DNA of 64,000 bases, taken from contig NZ_CP192260.1 in NCBI RefSeq assembly GCF_050574275.1, forward strand, positions 1,054,001-1,118,000, in the 5' to 3' direction. This DNA is from Virgibacillus_F flavescens (GTDB lineage Bacteria > Bacillota > Bacilli > Bacillales > Amphibacillaceae). The translations under genes were made by a program, and so were the position numbers. Positions 34,151 to 43,161 of this stretch are shown piece after piece. Below the pieces are notes generated by a model, which worked only from the letters and a program-made list of their open reading frames with translations, was not told the origin of the DNA and made no database searches. Within the stretch, counting starts at the first letter, position 1. Each line of letters begins with the position of its first letter.

Positions 34151-34184
34151 TGCGCTCTAGAATTTATTCTAGGGCGCATTTTTT
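34151..34184 (+). terminator. Terminator of kbl-tdh
   Basis: TGCGCTCTAGAAT/ATTCTAGGGCGCA (one wobble) followed by TTTTTTG. Confidence 0.78.
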
Positions 34185-34218
34185 GATTCTGCTAAAAATC
34201 TGCAGATGATCAGGAGGG

Positions 34219-34314
34219 ATACAATCGGAACTCAGTAAAATACAGTCCGATTTGAAGTGAATACAAGCCAGATACAGTGAAATACAATCCGAGTCAGGCA
34301 TACCGTCTGACTGA
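34219..34314. repeat. Degenerate 21-bp repeat array (a)
   Basis: Units start with ATACARYC: 34219-34239, 34240-34260, 34261-34281 (21 bp each), then 34282-34299 (18 bp) and 34300-34314. Read in the unit frame they give IQSELSK, IQSDLK-stop, IQARYSE, IQSESG. The array resembles the minus-strand array at 45182-45280. It lies between two terminators, so it is probably outside both flanking transcripts. Confidence 0.6.
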
Positions 34315-34320
34315 ATCAAA

Positions 34321-34357
34321 AGAAGGGTGACACCTACTAACTCGGTGTCACCCTTCT
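34321..34357 (-). terminator. Terminator of the ABC-F gene
   Basis: Perfect 14-bp arms AGAAGGGTGACACC/GGTGTCACCCTTCT just beyond the minus-strand stop, followed by TTTGATTC on that strand. Confidence 0.75.
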
Positions 34358-34361
34358 CTCA

Positions 34362-35981
34362 TTATGCGTACATTGCAAGAATTTCTTTTTGTAATGCTTT
34401 GTCCTGCACATACTCATCATATGTCATTTCTTTATCAACAATTCCCTTAGGAGTAATCTCAATTAATCGATTTGCCACACTGTGAACAAATTGATGGTCA
34501 TGTGATGTAAATATGACGGATCCTTTAAATTTAATTAAGCCATTGTTTAATGCGGTAATTGATTCTAAGTCTAAATGGTTAGTTGGCTCATCCAATACTA
34601 AAACATTAGCTTTACTCAGCATCATTTTTGCAAGCATACAACGTACTTTTTCACCACCGGAAAGCACACCTGGTTTCTTTAGTGCTTCTTCTCCGGAAAA
34701 CAGCATTCTGCCCAGGAAACCGCGCAGGAATGTTTCTGTTTGATCCTCAGGTGAATATTGACGCAACCATTCAACTAATGTAGGCTCATTGCCTTCAAAA
34801 TACTTGGCGTTATCCTTAGGGAAGTAAGACTGTGAAGTAGTTACACCCCATTTATACGTGCCAGAATCAGGTTCCATTTCACCCATAATAATTTTTAATA
34901 GGGTAGTTTTAGCAATATCGTCACGACCAACAAATGCAATTTTATCATCTTTATTAACAATAAAACTTACATTGTCTAAAACTTTATTCCCGCCGATAGT
35001 CTTGGTTAATCCTTCAACACGCAGTAAGTCATTCCCAATTTCACGTTCAGGAGTAAACCCAACAAACGGATAACGTCTGGACGAAGGTTTTATATCCTCA
35101 AGTGTAATATTATCAAGCATTTTCTTACGTGAAGTAGCCTGTTTGGATTTTGATGCGTTAGCACTAAATCGCGCAACGAAGGCTTGTAATTCTTTGATTT
35201 TTTCTTCTTTTTTCTTGTTTTCGTCCTGTGACATCTGTAAAGCAAGTTGACTGGACTCATACCAGAAGTCATAGTTACCAATATAGATTTGAATTTTACC
35301 GTAATCAACGTCAGCAATATGCGTACACACTTTGTTTAAGAAGTGACGGTCATGGGATACAACAATTACTGTATTTTCAAAGTTGATTAAAAAGTCTTCC
35401 AGCCATTGAATAGCCTGAATATCAAGTCCGTTAGTCGGCTCATCCAGCAGGAGAAAATCCGGGTTACCAAATAAAGCCTGTGCCAAAAGCACTTTTACTT
35501 TTTGATCTCCGCTCAGTTCAACCATTTTCATCGAATGGAATTTATCATCAATTCCAAGTCCTTTTAATAGAACTGCAGCATCAGACTCTGCTTCCCAACC
35601 ATTCATTTCAGCAAACTCACCTTCAAGTTCAGCTGCTCGCATTCCGTCTGCTTCCGAAAAGTCTTCCTTCATATATATAGCATCTTTTTCCTGCTTTACT
35701 TTATATAATTTTTCGTGTCCTATTAATACAGTATCAAGGACTTCCTTATCTTCGTATGCGAAATGATCCTGTTTTAAAACAGCCATTCGCTCTCCAGAAG
35801 CAAGTGAAATATGTCCACTCTGCGGTTCAACTTCACCTGATAATACTTTGATGAAAGTTGATTTACCTGCACCATTTGCACCAATTAATCCGTAACAGTT
35901 ACCGTGTGTAAATTTTAAATTTACATCTTCAAATAATTTTTTATCACCGAAACGTAAGCTTACATTTGAAACATTTATCAT
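34362..35981 (-). CDS. ykpA: ABC-F family ATPase (YkpA-type)
   Basis: A 539-residue cytoplasmic protein with two ATP-binding domains and no membrane part, closely resembling Bacillus YkpA (Ybit/EttA branch). Domain 1 has Walker A GANGAGKS, signature LSGDQK and LLDEPTNGLD; the linker has the charged EENKKKEEKIKEL-type helix. Domain 2 has a degenerate Walker A (GRDDIAKT, Ala for Gly), LSGGEK and LDEPTNHLD. ABC-F proteins act on ribosomes. The ATG at 35981 follows TGGAGG; an ATG at 35999 overlaps that site. A short leader frame ends on this start. Confidence 0.9.
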   Translation of the reverse strand: MINVSNVSLRFGDKKLFEDVNLKFTHGNCYGLIGANGAGKSTFIKVLSGEVEPQSGHISLASGERMAVLKQDHFAYEDKEVLDTVLIGHEKLYKVKQEKDAIYMKEDFSEADGMRAAELEGEFAEMNGWEAESDAAVLLKGLGIDDKFHSMKMVELSGDQKVKVLLAQALFGNPDFLLLDEPTNGLDIQAIQWLEDFLINFENTVIVVSHDRHFLNKVCTHIADVDYGKIQIYIGNYDFWYESSQLALQMSQDENKKKEEKIKELQAFVARFSANASKSKQATSRKKMLDNITLEDIKPSSRRYPFVGFTPEREIGNDLLRVEGLTKTIGGNKVLDNVSFIVNKDDKIAFVGRDDIAKTTLLKIIMGEMEPDSGTYKWGVTTSQSYFPKDNAKYFEGNEPTLVEWLRQYSPEDQTETFLRGFLGRMLFSGEEALKKPGVLSGGEKVRCMLAKMMLSKANVLVLDEPTNHLDLESITALNNGLIKFKGSVIFTSHDHQFVHSVANRLIEITPKGIVDKEMTYDEYVQDKALQKEILAMYA

Positions 35982-36028
35982 GTGTACCAGATCCTCCATT
36001 TATAAAACTTGACCTTCTTATAGGTCAT
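35978..36028 (-). other. Possible 16-codon leader reading frame before the ABC-F gene
   Basis: ATG ACC TAT AAG ... to TGA encodes MTYKKVKFYKWRIWYT. Its TGA shares bases with the ABC-F start (ATGA overlap), and a GACC...GGTC hairpin forms over its first codons. Peptide-controlled attenuation is known for some ABC-F resistance genes. The weakness is that no Shine-Dalgarno site precedes its ATG. The remaining spacer (36029-36335) is A/T-rich and holds nothing else that I can name. Confidence 0.25.
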
Positions 36029-36335
36029 CTATTTTTTTATAACCATTGAACGATTTAATAATCTAATTTCTGAAAAAATAGCATCAACGCAAGACTACGG
36101 CATTTGCATCAATTAGTCAATTTTAAGAAACTTTTTATTGAAAATCGTAGAAATTAGTACATGAACTTCATATAATATATGGAATAGTTAGTGTAAAGTT
36201 TTAAAAATTCAATGTTTATGTAAAATTTAAATTAATTTATGAAAAAAAGACTGTATTTTTCTCAGGAAATATGTAACAATTAATCAACACTATAAATAGG
36301 TGTTAACAGCATACCGTCATATGGAGGGGAATGCC

Positions 36336-36956
36336 ATGGGAGAAAGAACACTTTACTTTCTCTTTACAGATACTGGAACTTATTTATCCCGTGCAATTAA
36401 TTTTTGCACAAAAGAAGGCTTGAATCATGTATCCATCTCATTTGACGATGAGTTACAAGAGGTCTATAGTTTCGGTAGAAAAAATCCAAGAAATCCGTTT
36501 ATCGGAGGATTTGTGAAGGAAAATATTAAAGGGGACTTTTTGAAAAATGCATCTTGTGCAATTTATGCCCTGCAACTATCTGATGCAGAGGTTCGAAAGG
36601 TGCAATCAAGAATTAGAGAGATAGAGTTACAAGCCGGCAATTATAAATATAATTTTTTAGGACTATTTGGTGTAATGCTGCAAATCGAAATTAACCGGGA
36701 GCATGCGATGTTTTGCTCACAATTCGTTGCAACTGTTTTACGGGAAGTAGATGGATTTAAGCTGCCAAAACCAGAATGCTTTACAACGCCTTCAGATATA
36801 AGAGGTCTTGCTAATCTTCAATTAGTTTACCAGGGTAAACTAGGTGACTATCAAAATAAAGTTTCTGAACCTGTTTTAATAAACAGTGGGTCAACTGAAT
36901 CATGGCAATCATTTACATTTTTATTATCCAAGGTAAAACGATTTGTAATCCGGTAA
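36336..36956 (+). CDS. Permuted papain-like (NlpC/P60-fold) hydrolase
   Basis: A 206-residue protein without signal peptide. The catalytic pattern is a His in LNHVSISFD (about residue 30) and a Cys in HAMFCSQFVATVLRE (about residue 128), the permuted order seen in YiiX-like and related NlpC/P60-superfamily proteins. Possible roles are amide hydrolysis of lipids, proteins or peptidoglycan; which one is not visible. GGAGGGGAA stands before the ATG at 36336, so the earlier ATG at 36300 is not used. Single gene. Confidence 0.68.
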   Translation: MGERTLYFLFTDTGTYLSRAINFCTKEGLNHVSISFDDELQEVYSFGRKNPRNPFIGGFVKENIKGDFLKNASCAIYALQLSDAEVRKVQSRIREIELQAGNYKYNFLGLFGVMLQIEINREHAMFCSQFVATVLREVDGFKLPKPECFTTPSDIRGLANLQLVYQGKLGDYQNKVSEPVLINSGSTESWQSFTFLLSKVKRFVIR

Positions 36957-37025
36957 GAGAGGCCCAAGACTTTTGTAGAGGCTTCTTTTTTATTTCTTAT
37001 ATAAGGATAGGAGGGGGAGTAAAAA

Positions 37026-38018
37026 ATGGAGCGTGGAAGTAATTACCGTTTAGTTAAAATCATGGAACTGCTTTTCGTAGAAACGGATGACGATCATGAG
37101 CTGGGAATAGATGAATTGAGTGAGAAAATTCAGAGCATAACTGGTGAACAAATGAAGGTGGACCATCGTACTATCAAGCGGGATCTGGAAATCCTGGACG
37201 AGCTGGACTTTGAGATTGTAAAGAATAAAGGGAAATTCGGTAAACTATTTTATAGCCATCAATCAAGGCTGTTCGAAACGTATCAGTTACGACTGATGAT
37301 TGATGCTATATTATCTGCGCGATTTATAACAACAAATGAAAAGGATCATTTAATAAGTAAGATGAAACAACTTACTAGTAGGCATATTGGAAAAACGTTA
37401 CCAGAACCAGTATTATTCAGCCCATCAACAAATATGGACTATGATTTGGTTAAACTAAATATCGATAGTGTTCATCGTGCAATTTCAAAAGGGAAAGTGT
37501 TGACGTATAAATATGGCAAATTTAATGTAAATAAAGAATTTGAGTTTCACCGTAATGGTGACTTTTATCGTGTTGATCCCTATGCGTTAATCTGGCAAAA
37601 TGATTTTTATTATTTAATAGGTTATTTTAAAGAGACGAATGAGATTAGACATTATCGATTAGATCGAATGCGGGAGATAACAGTAACCGATCAACCTTTT
37701 GTAAAAAGCAAAAACTTTCATCTGCAGGAATACATAAACCAAAGCTTCCACATGTTTGCTGGTGAAGAGATATGGATAAAAATACAATTTCATATAGATC
37801 TGGTAAACGTAGTGCTGGACCGATTTGGAAAGGATGCCGATATTAAAAAAATGGATAACGACCATTTTGTGCTGTCAACAAAGGCAAAACTATCGAATGG
37901 TTTAATAAATTGGATACTAACCTGGGGGAATCAGGCCAAAGTACTCTCACCGGATCATCTGGTTAACCGCATGAAACAAAAAATCAGCCAAATGCATGAA
38001 TTGTATGCGGATAAATAA
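37026..38018 (+). CDS. WYL domain HTH transcriptional regulator
   Basis: A 330-residue DNA-binding protein. The N-terminal winged HTH (about 1-75) has KVDHRTIKRDLEIL as recognition helix. The WYL domain (about 140-225) shows KGKVLTYKYGKF, FYRVDPYALIWQNDFYYLIGYF and RHYRLDRM, the ligand-sensing signature, and a WCX-type C-terminal domain completes it. Such regulators often bind nucleic-acid-derived or small ligands. The target is unknown. GGAGGGGG precedes the ATG. Downstream is repeat copy C. Confidence 0.85.
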   Translation: MERGSNYRLVKIMELLFVETDDDHELGIDELSEKIQSITGEQMKVDHRTIKRDLEILDELDFEIVKNKGKFGKLFYSHQSRLFETYQLRLMIDAILSARFITTNEKDHLISKMKQLTSRHIGKTLPEPVLFSPSTNMDYDLVKLNIDSVHRAISKGKVLTYKYGKFNVNKEFEFHRNGDFYRVDPYALIWQNDFYYLIGYFKETNEIRHYRLDRMREITVTDQPFVKSKNFHLQEYINQSFHMFAGEEIWIKIQFHIDLVNVVLDRFGKDADIKKMDNDHFVLSTKAKLSNGLINWILTWGNQAKVLSPDHLVNRMKQKISQMHELYADK

Positions 38019-38097
38019 ACACAGTAGTGGGACAAGCTATAGCCGAAATTGTAATTACAATACGAGTATTCTTTCCAGTAAAAGTAAAGTACGTGGA

Positions 38098-38310
38098 CAC
38101 TGAAAAAGTGATAGATTTTACAAATTTTATCTTTTCACCTTAACGCAGCATCTTCGAATATACGAGACTCCAGCGGGAACAGCACGAGTCTGAAGGCCCC
38201 ACAGAGTGGTTTTCTCGAGGAGACTGAAGCCGTGCCCGCGGAAAGCGAAGTATATTCGATGATGCGATCGTAGATCCACATCTTTCATATTATAAGTGAC
38301 TTTTTCAGTT
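38098..38310. repeat. Palindromic intergenic element, copy C
   Basis: Ends CACTGAAAAAGTG/GACTTTTTCAGT, arms GCATCTTCGAATATAC and GTATATTCGATGATGC, first-type core (AACAGCACGAGTCTGAAGGC ... GACTGAAGCCGTGCCCGCGG) inverted relative to copy A. The core is nearly the same as that of copy F, which has other arms. It fills most of the 338-base spacer between two convergent genes. Confidence 0.75.
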
Positions 38311-38356
38311 GGATCTTATAAGAGTAAGATAAAATCGTCGTCAAATACAAGTTCGC

Positions 38357-38986
38357 TTAATAGTTATTCGGTTTGATGCCTAATGACTCATAAGGAATAT
38401 GAATTCTAAACGCAATATTATTTTCTTTTAAATTGAAATTCTCAATACTGACTTTAAAGTTACTGCGAATTTCCATATTTGTTACAGCAAGATATACTTC
38501 TTCTTTTTTAGGATTTACAGTAACCCAATCAGGCATAGGTAAATATTTTTTCATATATTCCATTATCTTTTGATTGGGAAGCTGCAGTAAACCAACTGAA
38601 ATTGATTTCTGTTTTAAAATAACATCACCATTTTTCTGAACAAGCGGTTCAAAGTGCACAGAGAGTGGGATGGTTGAGGAGAATACAGGAAGTTCTCCAA
38701 TCAAATGAACGTCATCCTCAAGCTCAATTCTGTAATGGTGTTGTGAATTATTAAGTAATTTATCCAAGTAAGAATTAATTAGGTCGTTCAGATTGGATTT
38801 AGTTGTACGCACAGTAAATTGCGAACTCTTTTGCTCGTCGACCTCATCGTTTAGGGGCGAGGTAGTAGTGGAAACCGGCCAGAATATAAAAAGTATGAAT
38901 CCAAATAAAATGACTGCATTAATTGTGAGCAATAGATAGAAGTATTTTTTCCATTTAGACCTCATTTGTTTATCAGTTCTCTTCAT
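38357..38986 (-). CDS. ypmS: YpmS family protein (DUF2140)
   Basis: A 209-residue protein with a basic N-terminus and one transmembrane helix (about 15-37, YFYLLLTINAVILFGFILFIF), the rest extracytoplasmic. The LNDLINSYLDKL, DVHLIGELPVFSSTIPLSVHFEP and SVGLLQLPNQKIMEYMKKYLPMPDWV segments are those of YpmS. Function unknown. GAGGTGGGC stands before the ATG at 38986; a GTG within that site at 38995 is less likely. ypmR lies upstream on the same strand, as in Bacillus subtilis, but with a hairpin in between. Confidence 0.85.
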   Translation of the reverse strand: MKRTDKQMRSKWKKYFYLLLTINAVILFGFILFIFWPVSTTTSPLNDEVDEQKSSQFTVRTTKSNLNDLINSYLDKLLNNSQHHYRIELEDDVHLIGELPVFSSTIPLSVHFEPLVQKNGDVILKQKSISVGLLQLPNQKIMEYMKKYLPMPDWVTVNPKKEEVYLAVTNMEIRSNFKVSIENFNLKENNIAFRIHIPYESLGIKPNNY

Positions 38987-39049
38987 AGTGCCCACCTCTT
39001 TACTATCTTTTTCTTTTCAATCAGGATTGCAATTATTTCCTGCAAAATA

Positions 39050-39083
39050 AATAACCGCAGATATAAAAGTATATCCGCTATTA
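39050..39083 (-). terminator. Hairpin between ypmR and ypmS
   Basis: On the minus strand GCGGATATA/TATATCTGC (one wobble), with flanking ATA/TAT pairing, is followed by GGTTATTTTG. Probably a partial terminator after ypmR. Confidence 0.45.
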
Positions 39084-39133
39084 AATAAATTTAATCTCGA
39101 ATCTACGAATATCACACAAAATTTCTATGTTTG

Positions 39134-40042
39134 TTAACTTTTGTTCAGGTATTCCAGAACTCGTGCTGCAATTCGATGGTAGCCTTGAAAATTCGGATGA
39201 AAATTATCTTTCCAGAATAAATCTATATTCGGATCCTCAAATAGATCAAGTGTTGGTATATAAGTCGCATTATTGTAGGATTCTGCTATTCTTTCACTTG
39301 TCTGATTCCAGTTTCGGACAATGATTCCAAGTTCTTTGATTTGAGGAAAGTATCTGCCGAATGGATCATAGAAACCGAGTAAATAAACATCGGCATTCGG
39401 ATTCAACTTGTAAATTTTTTCGAACACTTTCTTTAATCGTACTTCATACTCCATTCGTGCTTTACTGAAGTCATCCATTGTAATGTCTGCGAAATTTTCT
39501 TTTACAACTTGCATGATGTCGTTAGCGCCGATAGTAATTAGAACAATATCTGCATCTGCAACAGAGGTTGTAACATTAGGATCTTCTAAGTATTTCAGAA
39601 GCTGATCTGTTCGACGGCCACGTTTACCGTAGTTTTCAAACTCCACAATCGTGTTTTCTGTCGTGTTTAGTGCCTCATCCAGGATACCCACATATCCGCC
39701 GTTCTCTGTATCATCACCAACTCCTTGAGTCAGGGAATCGCCAATTGCAACAACTTTTGCTTCGTTATCTGTGAAGAAATCTACTGTTTCCTGAACAGCT
39801 CCTGTAAACAAGTCTTTCACTTTTCCTGCAACATTATCCTCTGTTTGTTCTTCTATTACTTCTTCCTCATCATTTTGTTCTTTTTCCTGTTCCTCTTTCG
39901 TGGCAGGCTGGTCATCTTTTTTTTCAATTTTTGCTTGTTTTATCGCTTTATCGATAGGTGAATTAACAGTAGACACAATTAAATAAGCTATTAAAACTAA
40001 CACGATAATTCCTATTGTAATTAAAGTTGTCTTTGTCTTCAT
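39134..40042 (-). CDS. ypmR: SGNH/GDSL hydrolase YpmR
   Basis: A 302-residue membrane-anchored or secreted hydrolase. An N-terminal helix (about 7-25) precedes an acidic, low-complexity linker (about 35-75). The SGNH domain then shows block I IGDSLTQGVG (nucleophile Ser), the Gly block, block III GANDIM (Asn) and block V DNFHPN (Asp and His). It probably removes acyl or acetyl groups from a lipid or wall polymer; substrate unknown. TAGGTGAT precedes the ATG. ypmS lies downstream. Confidence 0.87.
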   Translation of the reverse strand: MKTKTTLITIGIIVLVLIAYLIVSTVNSPIDKAIKQAKIEKKDDQPATKEEQEKEQNDEEEVIEEQTEDNVAGKVKDLFTGAVQETVDFFTDNEAKVVAIGDSLTQGVGDDTENGGYVGILDEALNTTENTIVEFENYGKRGRRTDQLLKYLEDPNVTTSVADADIVLITIGANDIMQVVKENFADITMDDFSKARMEYEVRLKKVFEKIYKLNPNADVYLLGFYDPFGRYFPQIKELGIIVRNWNQTSERIAESYNNATYIPTLDLFEDPNIDLFWKDNFHPNFQGYHRIAARVLEYLNKS

Positions 40043-40164
40043 GTTGTTATCACCTAATAATAGTATATTTTAGCATTGCTTATACGGTGTATAGGCTGAA
40101 CGTAATTAAAGTATTATACCCGTATTAATGGCGAATCAATTGTGAACGTTAAACAACTTTCGAC

Positions 40165-41067
40165 CTATTTGCTAACTCGTCTTGAAGGTCTGCGATACGC
40201 AGAACCCATATAAATAATCAGTGCAATCCAGATTAGCATAAATGAAATTAAATGAGCGGTGGTAAATGTTTCTTCATAAACAAATACACCTAGAATCAAC
40301 ATAATAGTCGGAGCGAAATATTGCAAAAAACCTACCATAGACAGTGGGATTTTTTTTGCGCCGCTTGCAAACAATAATAATGGAATTGCCGTAACGATTC
40401 CAGCGCCAACTAAAAGTAAAGTTGTACTGGATAAGACAGAATGCTGAACGATTTTATTTTCGGTGAATAGCGGTACGTATAAAAGTGCTAATGGAGTAAC
40501 AATCATTGTTTCAATTGCCAGACCAAACATTGGCCCAATATCTACCATTTTCTTTAAAAGTCCGTAGAAGCCGAAGCTAAATGCCAACAGAAGAGCAACC
40601 CACGGGAAGACACCATAGCTTATGGTCAAGAACGTTACCCCAATTCCAGCGAGAAAAAAGGACAATAGTTGTCTTCTTGTCAAACTTTCTTTTAATACGA
40701 TGATACCCAGGAGAATACTTACCAGTGGATTTATGTAATAGCCGAGACTTGCTTGAATGACATGATCTGTATTAACCGCCCATATATAAGTAAGCCAATT
40801 TATACTAATCATAACAGATGCAAGTGTAATTCCGGCAAGTTTGCGTTTATCCCTTAAAATTATTTTGCACTCAGCAATGAATGCACGTCCTTTTTGCTTC
40901 ATTACGATAATACCAATCATAAATAAAAATGACCAAATAATCCGGTGAGCCAAAATTTCTCCAGCGGGCACTTCCTGTATCAGTTTCCAGTATATAGGAA
41001 GAAATCCCCAAAGCAAGTATGCACTTGTTGTATATATTATTCCAATTTTTTCATCGTTTTGTTCCAT
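40165..41067 (-). CDS. rarD: EamA/RhaT-family transporter RarD
   Basis: A 300-residue protein of ten transmembrane helices in two EamA repeats. The opening GIIYTTSAYLLWGFLPIYWKL, the INWLTYIWAVN segment and LGYYINPLVSILLG are typical of RarD. The drug/metabolite transporter family exports small metabolites; the RarD substrate is not well established (chloramphenicol sensitivity has been named historically). It stands alone, divergent from megL. Confidence 0.88.
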   Translation of the reverse strand: MEQNDEKIGIIYTTSAYLLWGFLPIYWKLIQEVPAGEILAHRIIWSFLFMIGIIVMKQKGRAFIAECKIILRDKRKLAGITLASVMISINWLTYIWAVNTDHVIQASLGYYINPLVSILLGIIVLKESLTRRQLLSFFLAGIGVTFLTISYGVFPWVALLLAFSFGFYGLLKKMVDIGPMFGLAIETMIVTPLALLYVPLFTENKIVQHSVLSSTTLLLVGAGIVTAIPLLLFASGAKKIPLSMVGFLQYFAPTIMLILGVFVYEETFTTAHLISFMLIWIALIIYMGSAYRRPSRRVSK

Positions 41068-41175
41068 GAGTCAACACTTCCATTCTATGCTTCTACCATT
41101 ATATATATATAAAGTAAGCTAAGTTTAGAGTTTTCTCATGTAAAATGCAATCAACTTGAACCCTATACAAACGAA

Positions 41176-41189
41176 AGAAAACGCTTTCA
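41176..41189. promoter_or_regulatory. cre-like site before megL
   Basis: AGAAAACGCTTTCA matches TGWNANCGNTNWCA except at the first base. A perfect TATAAT lies further down at 41266-41271 with a weak -35, and another -10-like TATGAT at 41208-41213, so the distance to the true promoter is uncertain. Confidence 0.5.
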
Positions 41190-41326
41190 AATAGGTGAAA
41201 AATCATATATGATAAGGTTAGACAAACATAAATAATTTATCTTTATAGACTGATATTCATCAGAATATAATAGACTTTGTCAATCCGTGTAATGTGGAGT
41301 TGACTTAGTTTAATGGGGGAGAAAAA

Positions 41327-42511
41327 ATGAGTACTAATTCGAAACGATTTGAGACTGCTGTCATCCATGAAGGGTATGATGCAAAAGATATGTTAGGCAG
41401 TTTGGCTACACCGCTATTTCAAACGTCAACGTTTACCTTTGATTCTGCTGAGCAGGGGGAGCGCAGATTCGCAGGGGAGGAAGAAGGTTATATATACTCT
41501 CGTCTTGGGAATCCAACAGTCAAGGTATTGGAAGAACGCATTGCGGCTCTTGAAAAAGGCGAGCGAGGTCTAGCATTTGGCTCTGGAATGGCCGCTGTTT
41601 CTGCCGTATTAATTGCATTAACGAAAGCAAATGACCATATCATCTGTTCTTCAGGGTTATATGGATGTACGTATGGATTGTTAACAATGATGGAAGAAAA
41701 ATATAATATTAACCATGATTTTTCGAGCATGGATTCAAAAGAAGCCATCGAGAATCTGATTCAACCGGAGACGTCATGCATCTATGTCGAAACACCAATT
41801 AATCCTACGATGAAACTGATTGATTTACAAATGGTTGCAGATGTAGCCAAAGAACATAATATCCCAGTTGTAGTTGATAATACATTTTCATCTCCGTACC
41901 TTCAGAACCCGCTGGACTTTGGCTGTGATGTTGTACTCCATAGTGCAACGAAATATATCGGAGGGCATGGTGACGTCGTGGCCGGGCTGGTTGTAGGGAA
42001 AAAAGATTTCCTGGACTCGGTAGCCATGTCAACACAGAAGGATATTGGAGGAATTATATCACCTTTTGACGCGTGGCTGCTGCTGCGCGGATTAAAAACA
42101 CTGCATGTTCGATTAGATCGTCATTCAGATAACGCGGAGAAAATTTTTGGGAAGCTTAAAAGTCACCCGAAAGTCAAGCAGGTTTTCTATCCTAGTGACG
42201 AAGATCATCCGGACTATCCTATTTACAAAAAACAGATGAAGCGTGGAGGCGGCGTTATTTCGTTTACGATCGATGGAACGAAAGCAGAAGCCCAAGCGCT
42301 GTTGAACAAGCTATCCTTTTTAAAAATAGCCGTGAGCTTGGGGGATGCTGAGACGCTAATCGAGCATCCGGCCACAATGACACACGCCATTATCCCTGAG
42401 GGATCAAGAGAACGAATGGGGATTACCAATCAATTGGTTCGTATATCTGTTGGACTGGAAGCATGGGAAGACATCTGGGCAGATCTGGAGCAGGCACTGG
42501 ATCAACTCTAA
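41327..42511 (+). CDS. megL: Methionine gamma-lyase (Cys/Met-metabolism PLP enzyme)
   Basis: A 394-residue trans-sulfuration-family PLP enzyme. The PLP lysine is K209 in HSATKYIGGHGD, with YSRLGNPT at the subunit interface. Residue C114 in GLYGCTYGL is at the place of the Cys that marks methionine gamma-lyases rather than cystathionine synthases, where the position is usually not Cys. It would split methionine to methanethiol, ammonia and 2-oxobutyrate. Cystathionine or homocysteine lyase activity cannot be excluded. GGGGGAG precedes the ATG. The last 4 bases overlap the convergent gene. Confidence 0.82.
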   Translation: MSTNSKRFETAVIHEGYDAKDMLGSLATPLFQTSTFTFDSAEQGERRFAGEEEGYIYSRLGNPTVKVLEERIAALEKGERGLAFGSGMAAVSAVLIALTKANDHIICSSGLYGCTYGLLTMMEEKYNINHDFSSMDSKEAIENLIQPETSCIYVETPINPTMKLIDLQMVADVAKEHNIPVVVDNTFSSPYLQNPLDFGCDVVLHSATKYIGGHGDVVAGLVVGKKDFLDSVAMSTQKDIGGIISPFDAWLLLRGLKTLHVRLDRHSDNAEKIFGKLKSHPKVKQVFYPSDEDHPDYPIYKKQMKRGGGVISFTIDGTKAEAQALLNKLSFLKIAVSLGDAETLIEHPATMTHAIIPEGSRERMGITNQLVRISVGLEAWEDIWADLEQALDQL

Positions 42512-43062
42512 GGTCGCCTGTGCCAGGGCTCCAACGTACCAACAATTGTTTCCAACTGGTCTGTTTCAATTGCAAGGAGAACACCAGCAGCTATTTCGTG
42601 GTGTGTGAGCCACCGTGAAGTCGTCTTTTCCAGAATAAAGCCTAAATAAATGCGTCTGTACTGGCAGTTCTTTGGTACAGGCGTGTTTTCTTTTTCAAAA
42701 AACCGGGAACTACCCTGCATATGGAATAGCTTCCACACCTTTGTTTTGTTAACATTTGTCATTTCATCCAGTAAGGAATCCAGTGCACGTGGGGCTGTGC
42801 CGTGAATCCAGCTGACGACAAGATCTGGGGTGCCAAATCTGTGAAACGCTTTTTGCAGTTCTTCTCTAAAGCGTTCATCATCGTGATAATCCACTGTAAT
42901 GGCGTGCAGTCGATCAGCATGCGGATTATTATTTTTTAAAAGTTTATGTTTAGCAGGACTGCGCCCAACGACAGATACATAAGTATAATCATGAATGAGT
43001 TTATGACAAACTTCGGTGAGCATGCCTGTTCCGCCTATAACCAAAGCATATTTTTCCTTCAA
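42508..43062 (-). CDS. Short-chain dehydrogenase-like Rossmann protein
   Basis: A 184-residue protein with an N-terminal nucleotide-binding strand-loop, ALVIGGTGMLTEV (G-x2-G-x3), then SVVGRSPAK at the cofactor specificity loop and DLVVSWIHG in the middle. It is shorter than a normal SDR and I cannot see the YxxxK motif in its usual place, so it may be a non-catalytic or atypical member. The start is TTG with AAAGGAGTGAT six bases upstream. Its 3' end overlaps megL by 4 bases. Confidence 0.72.
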   Translation of the reverse strand: MKEKYALVIGGTGMLTEVCHKLIHDYTYVSVVGRSPAKHKLLKNNNPHADRLHAITVDYHDDERFREELQKAFHRFGTPDLVVSWIHGTAPRALDSLLDEMTNVNKTKVWKLFHMQGSSRFFEKENTPVPKNCQYRRIYLGFILEKTTSRWLTHHEIAAGVLLAIETDQLETIVGTLEPWHRRP

Positions 43063-43161
43063 TTCAAATCACTCCTTTTTCAAACTAACTCGATTGATAA
43101 AATTGTGCTATATTATGGATACTAGAAATGTAAGTTCTGTTACAGGAAGGAGAAAGTCACT

